Shown: one piece after another, positions 47,035-58,227 of the stretch
Layout: each line of letters starts with the position of its first letter
Position numbering within the stretch: the first letter of the stretch is position 1
Source: Sabellastarte sp. h YS-2021
Taxonomy: Eukaryota; Annelida; Polychaeta; Sabellida; Sabellidae
Direction of reading: 5' to 3'
Length of the DNA: 64,000 nucleotides
Assembly: GCA_964017235.1 (NCBI GenBank)
Contig: OZ024927.1
Coordinates: 19,921,160 to 19,985,159 of the forward strand
Position numbers and translations under genes: made by a program
The notes under the pieces: model-generated
Seen by the model: the letters and a program-made list of their open reading frames with translations, nothing else
What the model was told of the DNA's origin: nothing
Database searches by the model: none

Positions 47035-47849
47035 GTGGAGAGAAGTGGTTGAACTTACATCATCAGACCAATCATTCCAAATCTTTGGAGCATCATAAGA
47101 TGTTTTGAAGACTTTGTACTGATGTGGAAAAGTGTGGGACCTCAAGCAACACACTGTCAGCATGGCTTTTACCTGTGTTACAAACACTGTCTAGGTTTAA
47201 GGAAAGGTGTAAAATATTTTGAATAACCACTATGTAGGAACTTTTACACCAATATGACAGTCTTGAATATGGAATGGTGTTCAATAGGCAACCAATGTCT
47301 CCGTAACAGGAGCGATGTGTGAATACTTAATGGTGTTGGTTACAATTCTAGCCAGACTATTTTGAACACATTACAGCTTATAAAGATCAAGAGCTGAGAG
47401 ACTCCTAAACAAGAATTTATAGTAGTCATAGTCAACTCCCAACCAAAGCATTTGGAGCGATAAGAGCACCATGATGTGTTAGATAAGGTGACTGCAAATG
47501 ACAATCTGGCAGCTATGCTGACATTGGGCTAACATGGGTCAATGGTGGAAAGTTATCTGGAAAATATGAAGGAAAAAGGGCTTTTTGTCAAACAAAAATG
47601 TAACTTGTACACATATTTCATCTTGTTTAAATTTGAAAGGCAAATCTTTTGACTTGTCTACACTATTAAGCCTGCAATATATAATACTTATATTATTCAA
47701 AGGTAAGTTTTGTAGTTTCTGACCTGAATGTTGAATGGGAGGTAAAACCCCAATTTTAACTTATGTAGTTTATGACACTTTTAATTTGATAAAACTTTGG
47801 TGTGATGTCACACAAATGCACACATGAAAGGTTCTTTCCTGACAAATAT
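47035..47849. other. Spacer (loop) of the palindrome
   Basis: Unique sequence between the arms. Its left half holds a CR1-like LINE fragment on the minus strand. The right half (about 47480-47849) shows nothing recognisable apart from 'ggaggtaaaaccccaatttt' near 47740, which resembles a SINE tail. Confidence 0.7.
47040..47470 (-). pseudogene. CR1-like LINE C-terminal fragment in the spacer
   Basis: In broken minus-strand frames there is a LYKL block (near 47385), a block resembling RHWLPIEH (near 47300), VFVTQVKAMLTVCC (near 47165) and SYDAPKIWNDW (near 47080). This is the order of a CR1/L2 reverse-transcriptase C-terminus. It is related to, but not the same as, the fragment at 39011-39222. 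Confidence 0.55.
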
Positions 47850-48417
47850 ATTGTACACATATCATCTTGATGTAAAAATACTGTGTGCTGCTATATTTGT
47901 CATAATTTTAAATATATAAAACGTATATATAATTGTACTTCAGCAATGTACTTAAAGAACAGGTTCTTGAAAATTGATTCCAGTTTGCTTTGACAATTTA
48001 TAGGAATGTTAAAAAAATACTTGCCACCAAATATTATTTTATCCACGAAAACATTTTTAGCAAACAAAATCTGTTCAACTTGGCTTCATTGTGTAGGTTA
48101 TATTCAAGATTTCAGTCAATGTACTCGTTTGGTGACTTATGTGATAAGCTAAACATGCAAACTGGTATGATGTGTTTACCCCCTCCCCTGTGCTCTTTGT
48201 GCTTTTTACCAGATAATAATATTGCCTCAGTTAATTATATACTATTCCTTTCTTCCCCCAAATTCCCCAATGGTTAAATTCTGTCACCTGACATTTTATC
48301 ATGCTTTGTGGCAGAAAAGTTTTTGTATTTCCATATTCTTCAAAACTACAATAGCTACAGATTAACTGTTAATTTTATTTGAAATTTATTACTCCTAAAT
48401 TTGAAAGGTTTTCTTAG

Positions 48418-49445
48418 CACCCCATATTTGGGCTAAATCTTTAATGTTTCAATATATTTTAATCATTTGTATCCTATATGGTTGAAGACTTTTCTGAAAT
48501 TGATGCAATTACTAGGATTGATTCAGGGTAGGAAATATTGCTTCACGAATGTTAAGATAGATTGAGATAGGTTTGTGACTGAATTCCTGAAATCAAGATG
48601 TGGAAAAGATCTGTGACAGTTTACAATATAATTTCTAACAGTTTAAAATAATGGGGAAAGGCACATAATTGGTACAGAACACTACTGAAAGTACAAGACC
48701 CCAAACTGATAATCTTTTTATTATTTTGAAATTATCAGTGTCTCGATAAGAATTCACCTCTTCTGTCCTGGAAAAACTTATTTAATTTAACCATTGCAGA
48801 AAATACATGGAGACACATATTCCAAATTTGTTTTAAAACTGTGAAGGACAATGGCCTGATATGGCTACAGCTTAGAATACTATATAAGATTCTGGGAACA
48901 AATGATCTCCTATTAAAATTAATAAACATGGCAGTGGAAAGTGTAACTTTTGTGAGGAACAACCTGAAACTATGATACATCTGTTTGTGGAATGCAAAAT
49001 TGTCAAACAGTTTTGGTTCGCACTCAAAGCCAGAATTGAATTGGTACTATAGACCAATTTTAATGTCCATCCATCTTGTATAATTCTGGGCTCTCTGGCA
49101 ACAAACAACTTGAGCGCTCCACTTAACACAATTTATTTAACAGCAAAAATGTACATTTTTAAAACTTCACATAAAAATGGAAATTTATTATTAGATGGTT
49201 TTTGTGACTACTTGAAATCAGTATACCAAGAGCAGGAATATGTTGCCAAACTTGATTTCAGACAGGATAAGTTTAACAAAGCATGGGGAAATTTTTATAA
49301 TTTATCTTTTGGCTGAACACAATACTTTCACTATAATGTAACAAAAACATACATGTAAATCCTTGTGTTACTTTGTTTTGTTTTTTTGTGTCCATTGTGT
49401 AATTGTGTTGCTATACATGCAATTATACAAAAATAAAAAATATTA
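48418..49445 (+). pseudogene. LINE 3' part with zinc-binding end (Tx1/L1-like), right arm
   Basis: Mirror of 45306-46340, with about 3% differences. It keeps CNFCEEQPETMIHLFVEC-type residues in one frame (about 48935-49000), closer to the expected Cys pattern than the left copy. It ends in an A-rich tail near 49425-49445. Confidence 0.72.
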
Positions 49446-49589
49446 AAAATCTGATAATCTTATCAGAGAGGACAATCATCAAAGAGGAGCAGTCATTCAG
49501 CATTTTTCTTACAAAGCCTACAACAATTTGATTCTCCAATCTTCAGCTGAAACAATTAACGTCTTGATTATTACTTCGTGTGCATTGGT

Positions 49590-50290
49590 ATTGTTTTTAT
49601 GTTTATTGTGCATTTTATTTATTTTTAGCTTGGCACCCACCTTGCCACATAATTACTGACTTTTTATACAAAACTTTTGCAACTCTTTTTTACACTCAAG
49701 AGTTATTGTGCTTTTATTGCCGACGCATTTGATGGGTGACTGCTTCAGGGGGTGACCAAGTCACCTAAATACATCACCTCTGCCACCTAAAATTGTGAAA
49801 CTTATTTAATTTAAAAAAATCCACTATTAGAATTATTTGATGTACTGTTTTCAACTGTTGGTTATATCATTTTGGTTGTAGCCCCACAAGATAAGGTCAT
49901 CCATGCTTGTTACCACCTGTTTTTTCTACAATAGCAGTTTTTTCTTTTTGATGAAATTTTATTTTGTTACCTCTTACAACAATATTATGCAAATTGGTGT
50001 GTTAACGGTTGTGAGTTTCTGAGAATTTTTGCCTGACTTTAACTGGAAGAACCCATTAGCTGTATCGACTTTGGTAAGCATCTTTGCCACATGGTGGTAA
50101 GCCATAATTTCTTCTTTATTTGGTCATTTAAAATGTTATATTTTAAACATATTTGGGCAAATCAATAGGATCCAAGCATATTGTTAAGTCTAGATTCTAG
50201 ATATAATCCCTTCCTATTGAAGTTGATAAAGTTTTTCATCCAGTTTTCCCCACATCTATAAAGGAATCTTATGGTAAGGGTGTACTACTT
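49590..50290 (-). pseudogene. Ty3/gypsy reverse transcriptase remnant, right arm
   Basis: Mirror of 44408-45110, with a deletion of about 57 bp at 50186-50198. It removes the STDLGIPLVVNSKK-coding part present on the left. The TGA in the LGDLVTP block is replaced by GAA here (near 49747). Confidence 0.75.
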
Positions 50291-50306
50291 TTTTACTGTA
50301 TCCTGT

Positions 50307-50645
50307 TGCAATTCAATTCTGTAATAATTACTCTGTATTATTGGAGTTTATATGGCCCTATAATGAGTTTTACAGTGTGGCATCAGAGCAATTTTCCTGC
50401 CTGTTTATACTTGCCTGTGCACATTTCATGCAGGTAATTCTGCAAATTTTTCAAAGAGACAAAGAGTTACAACAGGGCGCAACAGATATCGTATTCGGTC
50501 CTGTATGACAAAAGGAGAATCAGGAACAATCAGGACACTGTTCCGTACAGTTACGTAGATCAGTAATTTGTGTTTTTTTAGGAGTATTTGGTTTGTATTT
50601 TTCGATCGTTAATAATGTATTCTTTATGTATATTTTATCAATAAA
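50307..50645 (+). other. 3' end of unknown gene, right arm (frame broken)
   Basis: Mirror of 44056-44394. Small indels near 50360 (TATAATGAG versus TAATGAG) break the frame. The basic C-terminal stretch and the AATAAA (50640-50645) are kept. Confidence 0.35.
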
Positions 50646-50706
50646 ATGAAGTAGGCTATTTTTGTCTCACATCCTTAGTCATTGCTCTGACTGTAAAAAA
50701 TATTCC

Positions 50707-51080
50707 GAACCTATCCAACATTCTTTAGGAAGTCATCCTGAGCCCCTCTGGAGAACTTAGGAACCATCCAGAGCACTTATGAGCCCCTCTGGAGCACTAA
50801 AGAGCCATCCGGAGCCATTTAGGAGCTATTCGGAGCCCTCCGGAGCCATTTAGGAGCTATCCGGAGCCAATTAGGAGCTATCCGGAGCCATTTAGGAGCC
50901 ATCCGGAGACATTTAGGAGCTATCCGGAGCCCTTCCGGAGCACTTAGGAGCCATTTAGGAGCTATCCGGAGCCCTTCTGGAGCACTTAGGAGCCATTTAG
51001 GAGCTATCCGGAGCCATCTGGAGCCATTTAGGTGCTATCCGGAGCCATCCGGAGCCAATTAGGAGCCCCTCAGGAGCCAC
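50707..51080. repeat. 21-22-bp GGAGC minisatellite, right arm
   Basis: Mirror of 43612-43985, with nearly the same unit order. Confidence 0.9.
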
Positions 51081-51190
51081 CTTAACCTAAAACCCTAAGC
51101 TCTAAGTACCCTAAACCCCTAAATCTAAAGCCTTTAAGCCCCTAAAATCCTAAGAATTTTATAAAAGCAAAAGACATTTTATCCTTAAAA

Positions 51191-51607
51191 ATGACCATCA
51201 TGAAAACGTGTAGTGAATGCGATAAAAGCTTTTCTAAAGGCTATAACTACAAGAGACATATTCAGAAGTTTCAGAATAATCATTTTGGAAAGGAAGCTGT
51301 ACCCTTACCTTTCGAAGCGGCATCCACAGGCTGCGTATCCGGAGCAACCAAAAGCGGAAAAACTACATGGTTGTTTCGCTTACTTAGGAACAAGAATGTC
51401 ATGTTTTCGGAACTGGTAAACAAAATATTGTATTGTTACGGTATCTACCAAGATACTTTCGACAGCATGAAAAGGGAAGTGGAGGGTATAGAATTTCTAG
51501 AAGGGATACCGAGTCAGGCTGAGGTAGATCCGGCAACACTGAGGCTGACTTCCTTCTCGCCACAGGATGACTTAAATGCCATGGATAGTAAGATGTTGAT
51601 CAGCTAA
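51191..51607 (+). pseudogene. Packaging-type P-loop ATPase with C2H2 finger, 3' truncated, right arm
   Basis: Mirror of 43084-43500 with two amino-acid differences. One changes the fourth finger ligand (His28 to Gln; His31 could replace it). The other changes Pro to Leu after MFSE. Walker A is intact. It has the same abrupt junction with the protease fragment. Confidence 0.7.
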
Positions 51608-51871
51608 GTCCACCTTGCACTCATGTGTTGACAGGAAATCCATCCCTAGGATTGCATCAGCCTCTATATCAGCCTCGATGATTTCATGGAGAACTTTCAG
51701 TGGCCCAATAGTGATTTCTGTTAGGTCCTTGCCCAAAACCTTTAGTTGGCTTCCACCACAGACATCAAATGGCACTTTCTGTAAAGAACCCTCCACACCT
51801 TGACTCAACCGTTGGAATATACCCTCAGAAATGAGGGTAACACCTGCACCTGTATCTATCAAAAATTTCAA
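51572..51871 (-). pseudogene. Retroviral-type aspartic protease fragment, right arm
   Basis: Mirror of 42820-43119 with an identical 99-residue translation, including DTG and ILG. Confidence 0.85.
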
Positions 51872-51973
51872 AGGTTTCCCCTATAAGCACTTACCCACGA
51901 TTCCCACTAAGACTCAAAATCTTTTGTGGTCTTCAAGGTTCGGCTGTACCTCGACCACTAGATGCAGCCTGAT

Positions 51974-52753
51974 CTAGTTTGACATCTCAATCTTGGACTC
52001 ATGGGGACAATTACGCATCATATGTCCAATTTCCCCACATTTCCAACACCTAACATTAGAACTCTGTTTTCCACACTGTAAGTATGAAGTCTGACCTCTA
52101 ATCCCTCTCTTCATTGGTTGGTCTAGAAGCTTCCTCTTTAGCTCTTCCACTTGTTTCTTCAATTCATCGATTACAGAATGGTCTTGTGATGACTTCTGCG
52201 TTGTTGCATTTGGTTTGTACTGGACATCCCTCACTAACGTTTGCTTGAAGTTCTTCGCTTCTCCGCTGATTTGTACGCTTCAAATTCTACAGCGGTGCAT
52301 ATTGCTCTGTCTAAATTCTCTGGCTTTGTTTGATAAATGTTCCAGCGGATGTCAGGATCATCTATTGAATCTATGATATAATCCTTCCCAAGGACATCTA
52401 AGACATCAGCATTGGCACCAGGATAAGCCTGACTAGCCAATTGTCTGATGTGTTGAACTAACTCAGGTAAACTCTCATTTGTTTGCCTGAGCCCATTCCG
52501 TAGTTGGACACGGTACAACTCGCTCTGGTTTTCTTAATTGAATCGTCTGTCTAATGCAGTTACCAGCTCATGATAATCTCTTCGTCTGTGAAGTGGCAAG
52601 TTGTTCATCACCTGGGATGCAGTTCCCCCTCAAGCTAACACTCAGATAATGTGTGCGCTGTTGGAAGTTCCAGCCATTGATCTCACTGCATATCTCAAAG
52701 TGGGCCAAGTAAGTAAGATGACTCAAATCCAATGGCCAGTCCCGCTGGTGCAT
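51974..52753 (-). pseudogene. Ty3/gypsy gag, broken, right arm
   Basis: Mirror of 41938-42717. All three open segments have the same translations and the same lesions, so the damage is older than the arm duplication or has been homogenised. Confidence 0.85.
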
Positions 52754-53060
52754 CAGCTCTCCATCTAGGGTTGTCCATCTGTTCCAGGTGGAATGCTTGT
52801 CCCCTTTCTTCTCTCCGATCTGGACAAAGATGTCTGAGACACTTTAGGGCTTCCATCCGTTGTTGGTCATCTGGTCTCTTTGGTTCCACATCACCTGAGC
52901 CGCCACACGTGGACTGAGAAAACACTCCCCCGGCTGCATTGTCAGCTACATCACTCCTCTCACCCGTTTCACTCTTTATATATATCTACAATATAAAATA
53001 ACTCTGCTTAAAGAAATAAGCGCTGGATCCGCATCACTGCATTCCTAACGAACAATGGAA

Positions 53061-53077
53061 TCCCACTTCTGACACCA
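53061..53077 (-). promoter_or_regulatory. Primer-binding site for tRNA-Leu, right arm
   Basis: The plus strand reads TCCCACTTCTGACACCA, the mirror of 41614-41630, with no change. Confidence 0.8.
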
Positions 53078-53081
53078 AAAT

Positions 53082-53935
53082 GCGATGGATTCGAGCGGCA
53101 TAAATATCTCACACTGGCTCTCAACTGAACGGTCCATCCAGCCATTGTATTCTTCATTTCCCACCTGTACAGAAATATTGTCAGACTCACTACTGAGTCT
53201 CAATCAAGCTTTCAGAATCACCAGCACCTCCAGGACATGTCCAAGTACTGAAATAGATTCTTCATCAGACACCTCCAGGACATCCAAATGTCAGAAACAG
53301 ATTCACTCCTGAATCACCAGACATCTCCAGGATCTCTGAGCATCTTAAAACCAGATTCACTGCTGAATCTTGTAATACCTTCCAGGACATTCAAATGTCA
53401 GAAACAGATTCCTGTAGAGAATCACCGGACATCTCTAGGATTTCTAAGTATCATAAAACAGGTTCACTGCTGAACCTCATTACACCTCACAGGACATCCA
53501 AATGTCAGAAACAGATTCCTGTAGAGAATCACCAGACATCTCTAGGATTTCCAAGTCTCATTAAACAAGTTTACTTCTGAACCTCACTATACCTCACAGG
53601 ATATCCAGTTGTTGGAACTGCAGGATCCCGGGTGTAATAAAATGTGATTGCAAATCTTCATCTCCAGCAATTCTTATTATTCATTTTAACTAAGGAAAAT
53701 TACATAATAGGAGGCAAGCAAGCAATCAAAAAGCAAGGGATATATAGAACCATTCACATTTATTAACAGGCAATTAAATAATATATATAAATCATTATCA
53801 TGGAATTGAAATTATCAGGTAATTATTATAAGTTACCATTGACCAGAAGGTTGTGATTATGATAATTAGCACAACTACAAGATAAGGTTATAAATACCAT
53901 CTAGGACAAGTAGATAACAACTAATAACCGTAACA
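53082..53935 (-). mobile_element. Candidate Ty3/gypsy 5' LTR, right arm
   Basis: Mirror of 40758-41610. The 3' end differs by one base (GCGATGG versus GTGATGG opposite 41604-41610). Confidence 0.4.
53212..53606. repeat. 107-bp tandem array, right arm
   Basis: Mirror of 41086-41480. Confidence 0.88.
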
Positions 53936-54031
53936 TGGCTACTGACAACCATTGGTTACTACTAAGGACTATATCTGCCTTTAAGAGCTGTTATTCTACT
54001 GCTCAATGAAAAGGGATATTGATTAGTACTG

Positions 54032-54621
54032 CCAGCTACTATTGGTGGCTACTGGTGGCTATCAATGGCTACTGACGGCCCCACATCGATTAATAGGGTC
54101 TAATGGGCTATTGGCGGCTATATTGGTGGGTACTGGTGGCTATGGATGGCTACTGGTGACTATATATGGCTGGGCATCTTATAGTTGAATATATGTGGCT
54201 ACTAGCGGCTATACGTGGCTACTGTCATCCCACATGGATGAATGGGGTCTAGGGGGCTATTGGCGGCTATATTGGTGGGTACTGGTGGCTATGGATGGCT
54301 ACTGGTGACTATATATGGCTGGGCATCTTATAGTTGAATATATGTGGCTACTAGCGGCTATACGTGGCTACTGTCATCCCACATGGATGAATGGGGTCTA
54401 GGGGGCTATTGGCAGCTATATTGGTGGGTACTGGTGGCTATGGATGGCTACTGGTGACTATATATGGCTGGGCATCTTATAGTTGAATATATGTGGCTAC
54501 TAGCGGCTATACGTGGCTACTGGCATCCCACATGGATGGATGGATGGGGTCTAGGGGGCTATTGGCGGCTATATTGGTGGGTACTGGTGGCTATGGATGG
54601 CTACTGGTGACTATATATGGC
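54032..54621. repeat. 149-152-bp tandem array, right arm
   Basis: Mirror of 40071-40660 with the same copy number. The CATCCATCCATCCA variant in the outermost unit is also kept. Confidence 0.9.
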
Positions 54622-55470
54622 TGCTAGTTGGCTGCTGGTGGCAGCTCCTGCTTCGCTTCTGTCTTCTCGGCTCCTTCTCCCTTGATGTTGATGGGGAATT
54701 CACTACGGAATTCTGAAGAAACTGGCAATCCGTGGCTCTCATATTTACTTTGCCAGAGGTCACATGAATAGTGGGACGATACTGAGAATGAACTGGGGGG
54801 GTGATAGCTTTTAACTTAAAACCAGCATTCGCATAAATTATGTCCAATATTATGCAACATTGCCTAAATTAATAGTTTAACATCATATGCACACACATAT
54901 AAAGGAAATATTACAAACTCCATGCATAAATTCAAATACTTTACTTACTCCATTTGTTTTGAAAAGCTTTAACTCCCGGCTGATGTTTATATAACATCAC
55001 AAATCACAGATGATTCATTGATTCATACAAATAACCTAAATGCTGCAGAAAACACCAAATATCATGAGGTTAAGATAAAATACCATGAATTTAAGCTTTA
55101 ATACACTGTTTTTCGCAAGTTCTAGAGTTAAATAGAAGGTAAGATTGAAAAAGTACCTTATTATCGCCCATTTGTAGCCTGACAGCCGTTGGACCATCAC
55201 AATACGTCCAAGTAACAACTGATTAGATTTTGGAGGTGATGCCTCCACCCATGTTCATATTAAGACTATCTTAAACTCGAAAAATATCTTTTTAGCGCTT
55301 TACTCATAAAATAATGCATGGACTTCATTCAAATTTTCAGGGAATGGTGGTATAGGTGTAAGTAACAACTGATTAAATTTTGGAGGTGCCACTACCAATA
55401 AGCTCCACTCTCCGTCCTTCTGCTTGTACGTGTGGCAGAGGTCTGTGCTCTGTGAGTGCTTTTTTCCAGT

Positions 55471-55682
55471 TTGTTTTGCAGTCACACAAAACTGCTCATT
55501 CAACAATTAAAGTTGGCATAAGTAAAGTTCATAAATCCAAGGTTCATTTCAATAAGTCTTTTTCATATGATGCTCCAAAACTCTGGAATGATTTGCCACT
55601 GGAAATTCAAACTGCTCCAACACTGTCATGCTTCAAAACGCGACTCAAAAGCTACCTGTTTCAGAAGTCTTTTCCTCCTTAG
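55471..55682 (+). pseudogene. LINE C-terminal fragment, right arm
   Basis: Mirror of 39011-39222 with an identical translation. Confidence 0.8.
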
Positions 55683-55971
55683 TTTTTATTGCTACCGAAC
55701 ACCGATGATCCCCTGGTGACGACCTTGCTATGGCTTATGATATATGATTCTTACATTATGATTGGATGGCGTGCCTTAGAATCCGCGAGTTTCGGAGATT
55801 AAGCACATGGATACCTGATACCTGAAAGTTAATTGGGCGTATAATCTTTTTATTACTAGCTGTTGCTGGTTTGGCTTTAGATTTAAATGGTGTAGCTATT
55901 TATGAGATTTATTGCTCATTTATTATCACTTTAATATGTGCATGTTTGGTATTAAATTTTTAGTCTGGAAT

Positions 55972-56852
55972 AGTAGATTAAGCTCCTTTTTGAATTTTTA
56001 AAATCGGACTATCCCTCATAAAGTTATCATCATTTGAAAAAAAACTTTTAGCCCATAATGTATATTTTCTTTACCCCTTCACTATAACTTTAATATATGA
56101 ATATTTGGTATCAAAATTTTTGCCTGGAATCGTAGATTTAGCTTTTTTTAAATTATTAAAATCGGACTATCCCTCATAAAGTTATCAACATTTGAAAAAA
56201 ATGTAGCCCATTTGGTATAGTTAAAATTTGATTCCCGCTATTGCTCATATATGGTTAAGTTTGATGTCAAAACATTAGTCTGGACTCACTGATTAAGACG
56301 CTTTTCGAATTTTTAAAATCTGCCTATTCCTTGCTGAGTTAAGGCTGTTTGAAGATTGCCTTTAGGAGTCTCTTGACGTAATTAATGAATATTTTTTTCT
56401 ATTTTTCATTACTGGTTTAACAGGCGCATGTTTGGTATCAACACGTTCGTCTTGACTCACTGATTAAGACACTTTTTGAATTTTTAAATTCGGACTATTC
56501 CTCAAAAAGTTATGAGCATTTGAAAATTATGCATCATAATTCCTTAACAAGACATTTTTAATGATTAATGACGCCAGCTGTGTGAATGGCATGGTCAAGG
56601 GGGGGGGGGGATTATAGGCTTTTACAATGGGACTTTTTTAGCATGCTGGATTTTGAAATATTGTGCATTTATCATATGGGGTTATAGTATTAGATATCAA
56701 AATTTTTGTCTGGAGATATGGATCAAGGTCCTTTTTGAATTTTTAAAATCGGACCATTCCTCGAAAAGTTATGAGCATTTGAAAATTATACATTATAATT
56801 CCTTAACAAGACCTTTTTAATGATGAATGACGCCACCTGTGTGAATGGCTTT
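55972..56852. repeat. Diverged tandem repeats, right arm
   Basis: Mirror copy of 37840-38720. Confidence 0.75.
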
Positions 56853-57391
56853 GTCAGTGGGGGGAATAATAGCCTTTCCATTGGACTCTAGTATATGATA
56901 TTTAAAATTTTTGGGACTTTGGTATATTAGAGGGATTCTTACTTATTCCAGTATTATTGAATAGCAGTCATGGAGAAAACTTTAAAATAAGGTAATTACT
57001 TAAAAATAAAGGTAATAATGTACAGGGGTTGGTTTAAATTAAAGGGATTGGGTTTGAATTATATGCAACGTCTAATGAAAGGCTGCTGTGACAATTTGAA
57101 ACTGGGTCCCTTTAACTGGGGAAAAATTGTGGGAAAAAAGCTTGACCATTACTTGTGTGTACTTTTTTGGTTAGCTTTAATTTGTAGATGTTTAAATGAC
57201 CCCTGACGCCGATTTATAGTCACGCCAATCGGATTGCTGGAATTATAGTTGCTGGAATTATAGTCACCCCAATGGAAATCCAGGATTTTTTATGATGCTT
57301 TTATTTTGAAAATATGAAAAGTAGCAAACACTAGAGTCATTCAGCGGTTAATGGACTATATAATCCTTTTACCTTTCATGACTATTTCATT

Positions 57392-57791
57392 TTTAAATGT
57401 CCTTACAAATTTTTACGGGTTTAAATGTCTTAACTATTTTGGATGTTTCATATTTATGATAAATTTGTAGTTTTAAATGTCCCTTATTTGTTGCTATGAA
57501 TGTGTAGATGATTAAATAATCCTTGTTGTTTGCATGTTTTGTTACAAATTTGTATGTCCTAATTGTGTTTCATTTCTTTAGTGTTATGATAGATCTGTAT
57601 ATAGCTGTAAATGTCCCTTATTTGATGCTATAAATATGTAGATGCTTAAATAATCCTTGTTGTTTGCATGTTTTGTCCTTATACCTTACAAATTTGTATG
57701 TCCTAATTGTGTTTTATTTCTTTAGTGTTATGATAGATCTGTATATAGCTGTAAATGTCCCTTATTTGATGCTATAAATATGTAGATGCTT
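57392..57791. repeat. 144-bp tandem repeat, right arm
   Basis: Mirror copy of the array at 36901-37300. Confidence 0.85.
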
Positions 57792-58016
57792 AAATATACA
57801 AAATTTGTTTACTAGTTTTTAAAGGTTCTTGGATGTTTGCTGTTTTTTTATTTTACCTTTAGCTGTTTACATGATTTTATTTGCCCTTATGTAGCTTTAG
57901 ATGTTGTTTATTTATTGGTGATGCTATGAATATTTTATGTACTTCCTTCCAATAAATGTATTTCATTTCAACCTCATTTTCACAGATAATTAACACACCC
58001 TGCATTAAGTAAACCC

Positions 58017-58161
58017 CCCAACTCCCCCATATCCCCCCCCTCCTCACACGGATGGGCCGTGACTGCTGGTCACAAAAATCTATACAACCCCCAACTCCCC
58101 CATATCCCCCTCCTCACACGGATGGGCCGTGACTGCTGGTCACAAAAATCTATACAACCCC
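58017..58161. repeat. 70-bp tandem duplication at right tip
   Basis: Mirror of 36531-36675, with the same two units, including the longer C run in the inner one. Confidence 0.85.
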
Positions 58162-58221
58162 CCAGGGGGACCACGTAGATTGTGTGACTATTTGTGTGAC
58201 TAAATAGCCCCCTATACTACT

Positions 58222-58227
58222 GCCAGA
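58222..58227. repeat. Target-site duplication GCCAGA, right
   Basis: Direct repeat of 36465-36470, immediately after the final CTATACTACT of the element. Confidence 0.8.

Larger units (their letters stand above)
36471..58221. mobile_element. 21.75-kb palindromic element, Polinton/Maverick-like
   Basis: The two ends are mirror images: AGTAGTATAG at 36471 and CTATACTACT ending at 58221, flanked by GCCAGA on both sides. The arms (36471-47034 and 47850-58221) surround an 816-bp spacer. Polintons are known for 6-bp duplications, long terminal inverted repeats, ends beginning AG, and an FtsK/HerA/A32-type packaging ATPase; this element shows all of these. Unlike autonomous Polintons the inverted repeats occupy nearly the whole element, and no polymerase B, integrase, capsid or cysteine protease was recognised. 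The arms have acquired Ty3/gypsy and LINE pieces and several tandem arrays. It may be a non-autonomous derivative formed by self-inversion. An assembly fold-back is the main alternative, but that would not create the flanking duplication. Confidence 0.7.
47850..58221 (-). repeat. Right arm of the palindrome
   Basis: Reverse complement of the left arm. In the outer part coordinates pair as left + right = about 94,692, rising inward because the right arm is shorter through deletions near 50190 and 47891. Pairing ends at ATTGTACA (47850-47857), opposite TGTACAAT (47027-47034). Confidence 0.95.

Noticed and set aside
36471..58221. Palindrome as a pure assembly artefact (folded haplotypes)
   Set aside because: Not fully excluded, but the 6-bp direct repeat exactly at both outer ends and the arm-specific indels favour a real element.
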